From: Caldifarciminota bacterium
Lineage (GTDB): Bacteria > Hydrothermota > Hydrothermia > B15-G9 > WFZT01
Direction: 5' to 3'
Length of the DNA: 33,266 bases
Assembly (NCBI GenBank): GCA_026986655.1
Contig: JALSOD010000209.1
Span: 1-33,266, forward strand
A program made the position numbers and the translations under genes. The stretch's first letter is position 1, and each line of letters starts with the position of its first letter. The notes under the pieces are model-generated. The model searched no databases. It saw only the letters and a list, made by a program, of their open reading frames with translations, and had not been told where the DNA came from. Positions 1-6,832 of this stretch are shown in pieces.

Positions 1-1029
1 TCTTACGAGCATGAGGTCGCCGTCTTTGACGATGTAATCTCTCCCCTCAAGGCGGACTGCACCGTGCTCTTTTGCCTTTTTCATATCGCCACCAAATTTC
101 ATAAATTCATCAAAGCTGATAACCTCTGCCCTGATAAACCCCTTCGCAAGGTCAGTATGAATTTTACCAGCAGCTTCACGAGCAGTAGAACCCTTTCTTA
201 TCGGCCATGCACGGACTTCTTTCTCACCGGCTGTTAAAAACACAATATACCCAAGAACATGGAAAATTTTCTGTATCAAAAGATCAGTTGTTGGTCTCTC
301 AAATCCATAGGCTTTAAACATCTCCCTTCGATCAGACTCATCAAGATCCACAATTTCTTTCTCGAGTGGCAAACATGTCCTCAGGAATTCAATCTTGCTC
401 TCTTCCAACTTCTTGACAAGCTCCGTGTCTACTTCACCTTGCTCAAATTTTTCCTCTGACTGATTCAGAAGTACAATTCGTGGCCTGTTGGTGGCGAAAG
501 TGTACCCCTTTATCAAATTCTCTTCATGCTGACTCAGTTCAACACGCCAGAGTGGTATCTCGTTCGATAGTGCATCCTCCAGTTTCCTCAGTACCTCAAT
601 AAGTTCGTCTGAAATCTTTCTAACCTTCCTCTCTTTCTCCAGTCTTTTGAGCTGAGAACTTACGAGGGAGAGGTCACTCAAAATTAACCTCAGGTTGATT
701 TCTTCAAAATCATCAACAGCTGAGAACGGTTCAAAGTCAGGGACAACGTGGATGAACGCATCAAAGCCACTCATTGCGTTTATAATTTCACCCGCATTCT
801 GCTCCTTCCACATTTTTCCAAAGCCATTAAAATCGAAAAGCTCAAAACTGGCATAGGTTACCTTTTGGGGATGATAGATTTCTGCCAGCTTCTTGACCCT
901 ATCATCCGGAATAAAGACCTGACCAACGTGATCCACATATCCTTTTCCGCGACTCCACTTTCCGCGAGTCAAAACTTCAAATAGTGTGGTCTTCCCTACT
1001 CCATGAGTTCCAATAATTGCGATTTCCAT
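1..1029 (-). CDS. Divergent YchF/OLA1-like P-loop NTPase with TGS domain, 3' end cut by window edge
   Basis: An open frame of 343 codons runs from ATG at 1029 to the window edge without a stop; probably only a few C-terminal residues are missing. The P-loop is GTHGVGKTT (residues 7-15). The G3-like motif is DFNG (66-69). NQSE (189-192) replaces the GTPase NKxD, as in the YchF/OLA1 family, which prefers ATP. The C-terminal part from about residue 262 resembles the TGS/DUF933 domain. Canonical YchF has GxPNVGKST and DIAGLVKGA followed by a glycine-rich stretch. Here both motifs differ and the switch region is shorter, so this is probably a paralogue rather than the housekeeping protein. The frame starts 3 bp after the stop of the upstream membrane protein gene, suggesting co-transcription. 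The substrate and partner are unknown. Confidence 0.85.
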   Translation of the reverse strand, partial: MEIAIIGTHGVGKTTLFEVLTRGKWSRGKGYVDHVGQVFIPDDRVKKLAEIYHPQKVTYASFELFDFNGFGKMWKEQNAGEIINAMSGFDAFIHVVPDFEPFSAVDDFEEINLRLILSDLSLVSSQLKRLEKERKVRKISDELIEVLRKLEDALSNEIPLWRVELSQHEENLIKGYTFATNRPRIVLLNQSEEKFEQGEVDTELVKKLEESKIEFLRTCLPLEKEIVDLDESDRREMFKAYGFERPTTDLLIQKIFHVLGYIVFLTAGEKEVRAWPIRKGSTAREAAGKIHTDLAKGFIRAEVISFDEFMKFGGDMKKAKEHGAVRLEGRDYIVKDGDLMLVR

Positions 1030-1032
1030 TTT

Positions 1033-1944
1033 TCACACCTTTCCTAAAAGAAGTATAACCCCTCCAGCGAGACTCGCAATGAGGGTGCTAAAATAATAAA
1101 GCAATGATGTCAAAACGGCTCCTTCCCGTGTTAATCCCACCTGAAACAGAGCAACAAAGCCACCCTCTCTCAATCCGAGCCCACTTATCGTCACAGGGAT
1201 CATGGCTATCATATTAATCAAAGGGACGAAGAACATAAATCTATAAAGTGGATACGAAAGCCCAATGGATTTCATTGACACGTAGGCTGAGAATGCGTAA
1301 GAAAATTGAACCAGGAAAGAAATCAGAATACCTACAGCTACTCTACCCGGAGATGACCTGAATTCAAAATATGTATCGTAAAATTTTGCAAATCTTTCAC
1401 CAATATTAAAAAATTTCACCAGCAACATCCATTCGCGAACGATTCTGTAGAAATACTTGTTGAACGAAATAAAAAGTAGTGCTATCAAAAAAATGGCGGC
1501 AGAAAAAATGATAATCCTTAAATTTTTGGGAAGATTGAACCCGATGGAGACTGCTATAAGTGACAGCACGGAAACGGCCACAAAACCGGTTAACCTATCC
1601 ATTACCACCACAGCAAAATTTCCCTCGTAATTGTTTAATTCCTTTCCAATATAATAGCCACGAACCACATCAAGTCCACCAGAGGGCAAAAAATTTCCCA
1701 TAAAAAAGCTAACGAGATAAATCTTAAGTAACTTAAAAAAAGACATGTCATTATTAAGGAAATACTTCCATCTCCAGGTTTGAAAAAGTATGGCTGCAAA
1801 GCTCAGGATTATTGCTCCTGAGTAAATGGTCAAGTTTATATGGCTAACCAGTGATAGAACTCTGTTTATGTGTATTTTCTTGAAGATCAGATAAAAAGCA
1901 AGAGCGGTGAGGATTATACGTAGGAAACTGGAATACTTTTTCAT
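1033..1944 (-). CDS. Lysylphosphatidylglycerol synthase TM region / UPF0104 family membrane protein
   Basis: The product is 303 residues, highly hydrophobic, with roughly eight predicted membrane segments. The family's glycine-rich motif is visible as NFLPSGGLDVVRG (residues 84-96), and a second conserved-looking segment, SGLGLREGG, lies near the C-terminus. These match the LPG_synthase_TM (PF03706) flippase-like fold. No soluble aminoacyl-transfer domain is attached, so lysyl-PG synthesis should not be assumed; a lipid or glycolipid transport role is only a guess. The longer open frame starting at 1992 lies inside tRNA-Ser and is rejected. The chosen ATG is 10 bp past the tRNA 3' end and has no clear Shine-Dalgarno sequence. 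The gene is followed by the YchF-like gene with a 3-bp gap. Confidence 0.85.
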   Translation of the reverse strand: MKKYSSFLRIILTALAFYLIFKKIHINRVLSLVSHINLTIYSGAIILSFAAILFQTWRWKYFLNNDMSFFKLLKIYLVSFFMGNFLPSGGLDVVRGYYIGKELNNYEGNFAVVVMDRLTGFVAVSVLSLIAVSIGFNLPKNLRIIIFSAAIFLIALLFISFNKYFYRIVREWMLLVKFFNIGERFAKFYDTYFEFRSSPGRVAVGILISFLVQFSYAFSAYVSMKSIGLSYPLYRFMFFVPLINMIAMIPVTISGLGLREGGFVALFQVGLTREGAVLTSLLYYFSTLIASLAGGVILLLGKV

Positions 1945-1954
1945 GGGAGTAAAG

Positions 1955-2044
1955 CGGAGAGGGTGGGATTCGAACCCACGGTAGGGGGACAACCCCTACA
2001 ACGGCTTAGCAAGCCGCCGCCTTCAACCACTCGGCCACCTCTCC
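1955..2044 (-). tRNA. tRNA-Ser (anticodon GCU)
   Basis: A class II tRNA with acceptor GGAGAGG/CCTCTCC and discriminator G. The anticodon stem carries the loop TTGCTAA, giving anticodon GCU. A long variable arm is built on TAGGGG/CCCCTA pairing, and the T-loop is TTCGAAT. The CCA end is not encoded. It lies 5 bp downstream of the CCA end of the other tRNA-Ser gene and 10 bp upstream of the membrane protein start codon. Confidence 0.95.
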
Positions 2045-2049
2045 AGAAA

Positions 2050-2135
2050 TGGCGGAGGGTGAGGGACTCGAACCCCCAAGGGCAAACGCCCAGCGGATTT
2101 CAAATCCGCCGCCTTACCAGTTAGGCTAACCCTCC
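2050..2135 (-). tRNA. tRNA-Ser (anticodon UGA), CCA encoded
   Basis: A class II tRNA with acceptor GGAGGGT/ACCCTCC and discriminator G, followed by an encoded CCA. The anticodon stem GCGGA/TCCGC carries loop TTTGAAA, giving anticodon UGA. The variable arm has a GGGC/GCCC stem, and the T-loop is TTCGAGT. It is first in the tandem pair and begins a few bases past the expected start of the promoter at 2148-2176. Confidence 0.95.
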
Positions 2136-2147
2136 GTTGGAATATTT

Positions 2148-2176
2148 ATTTTAAATAGCTGAATTTCTACTATCAA
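2148..2176 (-). promoter_or_regulatory. Putative sigma70-type promoter of the tRNA-Ser pair
   Basis: On the minus strand, TTGATA (2176-2171) and TAAAAT (2153-2148) are separated by exactly 17 bp, with the first tRNA base at 2135. It sits directly after the rplQ stop, so the tRNAs and the two downstream genes can be transcribed apart from the ribosomal operon. No terminator is visible between rplQ and this site, so read-through is also possible. Confidence 0.7.
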
Positions 2177-2180
2177 TCCC

Positions 2181-2546
2181 CTATTTACCGGGGAACTTCA
2201 CAAGCTCGAGAATCGCCATCTCGGCTCCATCCCCCTTCCTGAAGCCAAGCCTGTAAATTCTTGTGTACCCACCCTCTCTATCCTTGAAAAGCGGGGCAAT
2301 TTCGTCAAACAGATAATTTGTCATCTGTCTATCAACCAGATATCTTCTCACAAGCCTTCTTGAATTAAAATTGTCATTCTTGCCTATCGTGATCAGTTTT
2401 TCAACGAAACTACGTGTCACCTTGGCCTTCTGCAGAGTTGTTTTAATCCTGCCATGCTTCAACAGGGATATTGCTTGATTTCTCAGTAAAGACTGCCTGT
2501 GAGCTCTGTCTCTTCCCAGCTTCTTCACCCTGTTTCTATGCCTCAT
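2181..2546 (-). CDS. rplQ: 50S ribosomal protein L17
   Basis: The product is 121 residues and starts MRHRNRVKKLGRDRAHR, the typical bacterial L17 N-terminus. L17 binds 23S rRNA domain III near the exit tunnel. The frame is open for 10 more codons upstream, but the start at 2546 fits the family and has AAGGAGG 6 bases before the ATG. It overlaps the 3' end of rpoA by 11 bp. This is the last gene of the alpha operon block, and no terminator hairpin follows. Confidence 0.97.
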   Translation of the reverse strand: MRHRNRVKKLGRDRAHRQSLLRNQAISLLKHGRIKTTLQKAKVTRSFVEKLITIGKNDNFNSRRLVRRYLVDRQMTNYLFDEIAPLFKDREGGYTRIYRLGFRKGDGAEMAILELVKFPGK

Positions 2547-3540
2547 TAGTAACCTCCTTGGTTTCCTCTTCTCCAAGGTACTTACTTATGTCCATACCAA
2601 AAGAAAGTCCGAATCTCTCAAGTTTTTCCTTGATCTCTTCAAGTGACTTTTCCCCAAAGTTCTTAACCTGGAGAATCTCTTCTTCTGTCTTGGAGACAAG
2701 CTGAGCAATGGTTTCAATGCCCGCATCCTTCAAGCAGTTAGCAGTTCTCTTGGATGGCTCAAGGAAATCGATGCTCTTGCTCAGAATCTGATAGATTTTC
2801 TCCTTCTCCTCAAATTTCAGTTCATCTTTGCCATACGGAGCACCAATTTTCTTGAGCACTGGCTCAATGGACTTTAGAAGTGTCTTCGTAGCCATCTCAA
2901 GAGCTGTATCAGGCTTAATTGTACCGTCAGTCCAGATTTCCAGAATCAATTTTTCGTAGTCTGTCCTGGCTTTAACTCTAACATTCTCAACCGTGTAATT
3001 CACTTTGACAATAGGAGAAAACACACCATCAATAAAAATTGTACCTGCAGGGAATCCCTCTTTGGACATCTCATTCGCTGGAATGTAGCCTCTACCCTTC
3101 GCAACAATGAGCTCAGCGTAAAACCTTGCATCATCCCTTGTTAAAGTGGCAATGTGATGCTCGGGATTCACTATCTCGACATATTCTGGAACGTCTATAT
3201 CGCCCGCCTTTACTTCTCTTGCACCCTCAGCTCGAATGTAAAGAGTCGCCGTTGTACTTACCTCTTCATCGAGTCTCAGTCTGATACCCTTAAGATTGAG
3301 TACGATCTGGGGAACTTCTTCCATCACACCTGGGATTGTGGAAAATTCGTGGGTTATACCATCTATTCTCATTGCAACTATGGAATAACCAGGAATTGAG
3401 GATAGAAGGACTCTTCTTAGCGCATTTCCAACTGTTATCCCATATCCTCTCTCAAGAGGAACATAAACAAATCTTCCATACTTGTCATTGAGTTCTTCTA
3501 CAAAAATACCTTCTGGTAAAACGAACTGTGTGTCAAACAT
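2536..3540 (-). CDS. rpoA: DNA-directed RNA polymerase subunit alpha
   Basis: The product is 334 residues. The N-terminal assembly domain (about 1-235) contains VPLERGYGITVGNALRRVLL, the classic alpha motif for dimerization and binding of beta and beta prime. A linker leads to a C-terminal domain (about 255-325) with the helix-hairpin-helix segment VKNFGEKSLEEIKEKL that contacts UP elements and activators. A strong site, GAGGTGAT, precedes the ATG. The length is slightly above the E. coli protein (329), and nothing appears missing. Confidence 0.98.
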   Translation of the reverse strand: MFDTQFVLPEGIFVEELNDKYGRFVYVPLERGYGITVGNALRRVLLSSIPGYSIVAMRIDGITHEFSTIPGVMEEVPQIVLNLKGIRLRLDEEVSTTATLYIRAEGAREVKAGDIDVPEYVEIVNPEHHIATLTRDDARFYAELIVAKGRGYIPANEMSKEGFPAGTIFIDGVFSPIVKVNYTVENVRVKARTDYEKLILEIWTDGTIKPDTALEMATKTLLKSIEPVLKKIGAPYGKDELKFEEKEKIYQILSKSIDFLEPSKRTANCLKDAGIETIAQLVSKTEEEILQVKNFGEKSLEEIKEKLERFGLSFGMDISKYLGEEETKEVTNEA

Positions 3541-3554
3541 ATATTATCACCTCA

Positions 3555-4184
3555 CTACTTAGAGTATAGCTCGATAATGAGCCTTTCTGTAATCGGATGT
3601 GTGATGTCACTTCTCACTGGATATCTCAGAACTTTACCGAGGAATTTTTCTTTATCAAGGCTAAGCCATGCAGGTATCTGATCAAGATTTGTCTCTTCAA
3701 GAGCTTCTTTCACGAAAGGTATATTCTTGGACTTTTCCTTCAATGTAATTTCGTCTCCAGGCCTAACAAGGTATGAAGGAATATCTACTTTGTGGCCATT
3801 TACAATGACATGTCCATGAGAAACAAGCTGTCTTGCCTGAGCCCTCGATTTCGCAAATCCAAGATGATAGACAACGTTATCCAGTCTTCTCTCAAGGAGA
3901 GAAAGGAGATTCTCACCAACGTTTCCTCCCATCCTTCTCGCCTTCTCATAATAACCGCGGAATTGTTTTTCAAGAACTCCATAAATTCTCTTAACTTTCT
4001 GCTTTTCACGAAGCTGCAAGCTATAAATACTGTGTTTTATTCTTCTTGTAGGACCGTGCACACCAGGTGGGTATCTTCTTCTCTCAAAAGGACATTTTGA
4101 GGTAAAGCACTTTTCTCCCTTTAAGAAGAGTTTCTCTCCTTCCCTTCTACACAATCTACATTTAGGTCCAGTGTATCTTGCCAT
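3555..4184 (-). CDS. rpsD: 30S ribosomal protein S4 (zinc-binding form)
   Basis: The product is 209 residues. S4 is a primary binder of 16S rRNA at the 5' domain and a fidelity protein. The N-terminus keeps four cysteines (C9, C12, C26, C31) that fit the zinc-binding C+ form, and an S4 RNA-binding domain follows (SRAQARQLVSHGHVIVNG, about 112-129). It starts 3 bp after the rpsK stop, with its AGGAGAG site inside the end of rpsK. In E. coli S4 represses its own operon by binding the mRNA leader; no equivalent pseudoknot was checked here. Confidence 0.98.
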   Translation of the reverse strand: MARYTGPKCRLCRREGEKLFLKGEKCFTSKCPFERRRYPPGVHGPTRRIKHSIYSLQLREKQKVKRIYGVLEKQFRGYYEKARRMGGNVGENLLSLLERRLDNVVYHLGFAKSRAQARQLVSHGHVIVNGHKVDIPSYLVRPGDEITLKEKSKNIPFVKEALEETNLDQIPAWLSLDKEKFLGKVLRYPVRSDITHPITERLIIELYSK

Positions 4185-4187
4185 TTG

Positions 4188-4589
4188 TTATACTCTCCTT
4201 CTCTTCGGTGGTCTACAACCATTGTGAGGTATTGGAGTTACATCTCTGATAGCGAAAACCTGTAAGCCAGCAGCCTGAATTGCGCGGATTGCCGCTTCTC
4301 TTCCGGGACCAGGTCCCTTAACCCAGACTTCTACTCTCTGGACACCAAGGTCTTTGGCCTCTTTGGCAGCGGCTTCAGCCGCTTTTGAAGCGGCAAACGG
4401 GGTCCCCTTCCTTGTTCCTGAAAAACCTACAGAACCGGAACTTGCCCAGGCTATTGTATTGCCCTTTAAATCAGTAATTGTGACAATTGTATTATTAAAA
4501 GTACTCTGAATATGAGCAATTCCAACAGGTTCTACACCTTTAGCCTTTTTTTTCTTTCTCCTGGTTGCCTCACTTCTCCTTCTTGCCAT
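4188..4589 (-). CDS. rpsK: 30S ribosomal protein S11
   Basis: The product is 133 residues. S11 sits on the platform of the small subunit near the 3' end of 16S rRNA. Diagnostic segments are HIQSTFNNTIVTITD and the C-terminal DVTPIPHNGCRPPKRRRV. The first 20 residues are strongly basic. There is an 11-bp gap from rpsM, and AAGGAGGA lies in that gap. Confidence 0.98.
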   Translation of the reverse strand: MARRRSEATRRKKKKAKGVEPVGIAHIQSTFNNTIVTITDLKGNTIAWASSGSVGFSGTRKGTPFAASKAAEAAAKEAKDLGVQRVEVWVKGPGPGREAAIRAIQAAGLQVFAIRDVTPIPHNGCRPPKRRRV

Positions 4590-4600
4590 AAAAATCCTCC

Positions 4601-4969
4601 TTATTTCTTCCTCTTCTTAAAGATGTTTCCACGAGGGCCTTTCCTCGTACGCGCGTTTGAACGTGTTCTCTGACCTCTTACTGGAAGTCCCATCTTGTGT
4701 CTTAATCCCCTGTAACATCCAATATCAATGAGCCTCTTGATGTTTCTCTGGATCTCGGCCCTCAAAGCACCTTCAACTTTGTACTTGTCAACTTCGGCTC
4801 TCAGCTTGGCAATCTCCTCCTCAGTCAGGTCTTTTACCCGCTTATCAGGATCGACACCTGAATCGTTGATAATTTTCCACGCAGTAGAACGTCCAATTCC
4901 AAAGATGTAGGTTAAACCAACCCAAACCTTTTTATTTCTCGGTAAATCAACTCCAGCTATTCTTGCCAT
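4601..4969 (-). CDS. rpsM: 30S ribosomal protein S13
   Basis: The product is 122 residues. It starts MARIAGVDLPRNKKV with the family helix-two-turn-helix region, and has GCYRGLRHKMGLPVRGQRT followed by a basic tail that reaches the P-site tRNA. S13 forms intersubunit bridges in the head of the 30S subunit. It lies 11 bp after rpmJ, and an AGGAGG site precedes the ATG. Confidence 0.98.
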   Translation of the reverse strand: MARIAGVDLPRNKKVWVGLTYIFGIGRSTAWKIINDSGVDPDKRVKDLTEEEIAKLRAEVDKYKVEGALRAEIQRNIKRLIDIGCYRGLRHKMGLPVRGQRTRSNARTRKGPRGNIFKKRKK

Positions 4970-4980
4970 TAATAAACCTC

Positions 4981-5094
4981 CTAACCCTGTCTCTGCTTAT
5001 GCTTGGGATTTTCACAAATTACCATTAATTTCCCTCTTCTTCTCACAATCTTACACTTCGGACACATTTTTTTGACAGAAGACCTTACTTTCAT
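4981..5094 (-). CDS. rpmJ: 50S ribosomal protein L36 (zinc-binding form)
   Basis: This 37-residue product starts MKVRSSVKKMCPKCKIVRR. It carries C11, C14, C27 and H32, the zinc ligands of the C+ form of L36. It is the first gene after the promoter at 5134-5162, and GGAGGAGA lies 7 bases before the ATG. L36 binds 23S rRNA near the L7/L12 stalk base. Confidence 0.97.
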   Translation of the reverse strand: MKVRSSVKKMCPKCKIVRRRGKLMVICENPKHKQRQG

Positions 5095-5112
5095 AAATAT
5101 CTCCTCCATTCA

Positions 5113-5154
5113 GGGAATTCAAAAAGGTATATAATGATACCTACTTGAATTCCC
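5113..5154 (-). repeat. Nested inverted repeat over the alpha-operon promoter
   Basis: A perfect 10-bp inverted repeat, GGGAATTCAA (5113-5122) and TTGAATTCCC (5145-5154), encloses a second one, GGTAT (5126-5130) and ATACC (5137-5141). The outer right arm lies in the promoter spacer and the inner arms straddle the -10 box and the expected start. It is not followed by a T-run on the minus strand, so it does not look like a terminator. It could be an operator, or an RNA processing stem in read-through transcripts from infA. Confidence 0.75.
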
Positions 5155-5162
5155 CATGTCAA
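5134..5162 (-). promoter_or_regulatory. Putative sigma70-type promoter of rpmJ-rpsM-rpsK-rpsD-rpoA-rplQ
   Basis: TTGACA (5162-5157) and TATCAT (5139-5134) lie 17 bp apart on the minus strand, in the only sizeable gap of the ribosomal block. Transcription would begin near 5127, leaving a leader of about 33 bases before rpmJ. This would let the alpha-operon genes be made separately from the upstream spc genes. Confidence 0.7.
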
Positions 5163-5208
5163 TGCTTTTTATTTTAATATCAAATCGCTTCCCGGTGGGA
5201 AGTTTAAT

Positions 5209-5430
5209 TTATTTATACCTGTAAACTATTCTGCCTCGTGTAAGGTCGTAGGGGGATAGTTCAACAGTCACTCGGTCACCTGGCAGTATTCTGATAAAAT
5301 GCATACGCATTTTACCTGATACGTGAGCAAGTATCACATGTCCGTTCTCCAACTCTACCCTAAACATTGCGTTTGGTAATACCTCTTTTACCGTACCTTC
5401 CACTCTTATTACATTCTTTTTCTTAGCCAT
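5209..5430 (-). CDS. infA: Translation initiation factor IF-1
   Basis: The product is 73 residues with a single S1-like OB fold. Diagnostic segments are IRVEGTVKEVLPNAMFRVEL, GHVILAHVSGKMRMHFIRI and the C-terminal LTRGRIVYRYK. IF-1 occupies the ribosomal A site during initiation. It starts 8 bp after the stop of map. The adk-map-infA-rpmJ order is common in Gram-positive and several deep-branching bacteria. Confidence 0.98.
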   Translation of the reverse strand: MAKKKNVIRVEGTVKEVLPNAMFRVELENGHVILAHVSGKMRMHFIRILPGDRVTVELSPYDLTRGRIVYRYK

Positions 5431-5438
5431 AGTCTTCC

Positions 5439-6188
5439 TTACGAAATTTTTGAAAGAATTTCCGGACCGTTATCAAGGATTGCTATTGTATGCTCAAAAT
5501 GGGCAGATAGTGATCCATCCCTGGTCACAACGGTCCATCCATCCTTCTTTGTTTTAACATGCGGATGTCCCATATTTACCATTGGTTCAAGAGCGAGCGT
5601 CATACCCATTTTTAAAACCGGACCTCTCCCTGGAGGGCCATAATTTGGAATAAATGGTTCCTCGTGTAATTTCAACCCAACTCCATGCCCTCCAAGATCT
5701 CTCACTACCGAAAAACCTTCTTTTTCTGCTGTAACCTGGATTGCATGGGAAATGTCTGATAGTCTGCTACCGGGATAAGCCTGGTTGATTCCGTTATATA
5801 ACGCCCTTTCTGTTGTTTCAACGAGTTTCCTAACTTTTGGTGAAACATCCCCAACGATAATAGTTATTGCCGCATCACCTATGTAACCATTTAAATTAAC
5901 ACCAACGTCTACCTTTACAAGGTCTCCCTCTTTAATCTTTCTGTTTCCGGGTATTCCATGAACAACTTCGTCGTTGAGAGAAATGCAACTTGCGGCAGGA
6001 TATCCACGGTAACCCAAGAATGCCGGATACCCTCCTCTGTTTTCAATAAATTCCTTGATTTTTGCATCAACTTCTTTTGTCATAACACCCGGTTTTACAA
6101 TCTCTCTTGAGTATTCAAGCACCTCAGCAACAACCTGCGCTGCCTTTCTTATACCCTCGATTTCTTCGTCGGTCTTTATCAAAATCAT
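5439..6188 (-). CDS. map: Type I methionine aminopeptidase
   Basis: The product is 249 residues with the pita-bread fold. It removes the initiator Met from nascent proteins. The five metal ligands are visible: D94, D105, H168 (GGHGVG), E201 (LEPMV) and E232 (FEHTIAI). H78 in VHGIP is the conserved substrate-side histidine. No N-terminal zinc-finger extension is present, so it is the short type Ia form. The start overlaps the stop of adk by 4 bp (ATGA), implying translational coupling. Confidence 0.98.
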   Translation of the reverse strand: MILIKTDEEIEGIRKAAQVVAEVLEYSREIVKPGVMTKEVDAKIKEFIENRGGYPAFLGYRGYPAASCISLNDEVVHGIPGNRKIKEGDLVKVDVGVNLNGYIGDAAITIIVGDVSPKVRKLVETTERALYNGINQAYPGSRLSDISHAIQVTAEKEGFSVVRDLGGHGVGLKLHEEPFIPNYGPPGRGPVLKMGMTLALEPMVNMGHPHVKTKKDGWTVVTRDGSLSAHFEHTIAILDNGPEILSKIS

Positions 6189-6832
6189 TTAAAAATCACT
6201 TCCTCTATCGCCTCAGTTATTGCCTCAGGTTTCCCGGTCCCATCTATCTTAACAAGCAACTCCTTGGCCCTGTAATAATCGATCAATGGGGCAGTCTGCT
6301 TATGATAAACATCGAGTCTTCTCTTAATAGTCTCAGGATTATCATCTTTCCTCTGGACAAGCTTTGTACCACAAACATCACAGATTTCATCGTTCTTTGG
6401 GGGATTGTAAAGCAGATTATAAACAGCGCCACAGTTGGGGCACACCCTCCTCGCACTCAACCTTTTGACAATTTCTTCATCAGGGACATCGAGCAGGATT
6501 ACCGCTTTTAAAGGCAACTGTTTTTTCTGGAGAAGCTCGTCCAGGCCTTCTGCCTGTTTAACTGTTCTTGGAAAACCATCAAGTATGAACCCTTTATCGA
6601 TATTTGCGAGCTGCTCTTCGATCAGTCCCAGCATGATCTCGTCAGGTACAAGCTCTCCTCTTTTCATGTAGCCATCTGCAAGTTTTCCGAGCTCTGTACC
6701 ATTTTTCACGGCCTCACGAAGAATATCACCTGTAGAAATTTTTACAAGGCCGTGTTTTTTGGCTATTATTTCAGCCTGAGTCCCCTTACCCGCACCCGGG
6801 GGACCGAGAAATACAAAATTCAGAATCGCCAT
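6185..6832 (-). CDS. adk: Adenylate kinase, zinc-LID type
   Basis: The product is 215 residues. It interconverts ATP + AMP and 2 ADP. The P-loop is GPPGAGKGTQ (10-19). The AMP-binding region includes GDILREAV and GFILDGFPRT. The long LID domain carries four cysteines (C131, C134, C151, C154), as in zinc-containing kinases of Gram-positive and thermophilic bacteria. The start overlaps the end of secY by 13 bp. The MAILNFVFLGPPG N-terminus begins just before the P-loop, which supports this ATG. Confidence 0.98.
   Translation of the reverse strand: MAILNFVFLGPPGAGKGTQAEIIAKKHGLVKISTGDILREAVKNGTELGKLADGYMKRGELVPDEIMLGLIEEQLANIDKGFILDGFPRTVKQAEGLDELLQKKQLPLKAVILLDVPDEEIVKRLSARRVCPNCGAVYNLLYNPPKNDEICDVCGTKLVQRKDDNPETIKRRLDVYHKQTAPLIDYYRAKELLVKIDGTGKPEAITEAIEEVIFK

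Noticed and set aside
1945..1992. N-terminal extension of the UPF0104 membrane protein (16 codons)
   Set aside because: The extension lies inside tRNA-Ser(GCU); the ATG at 1944 gives a normal hydrophobic N-terminus.
2547..2576. Ten-codon upstream extension of L17
   Set aside because: The family starts MRHRN, and AAGGAGG is well spaced for the ATG at 2546.
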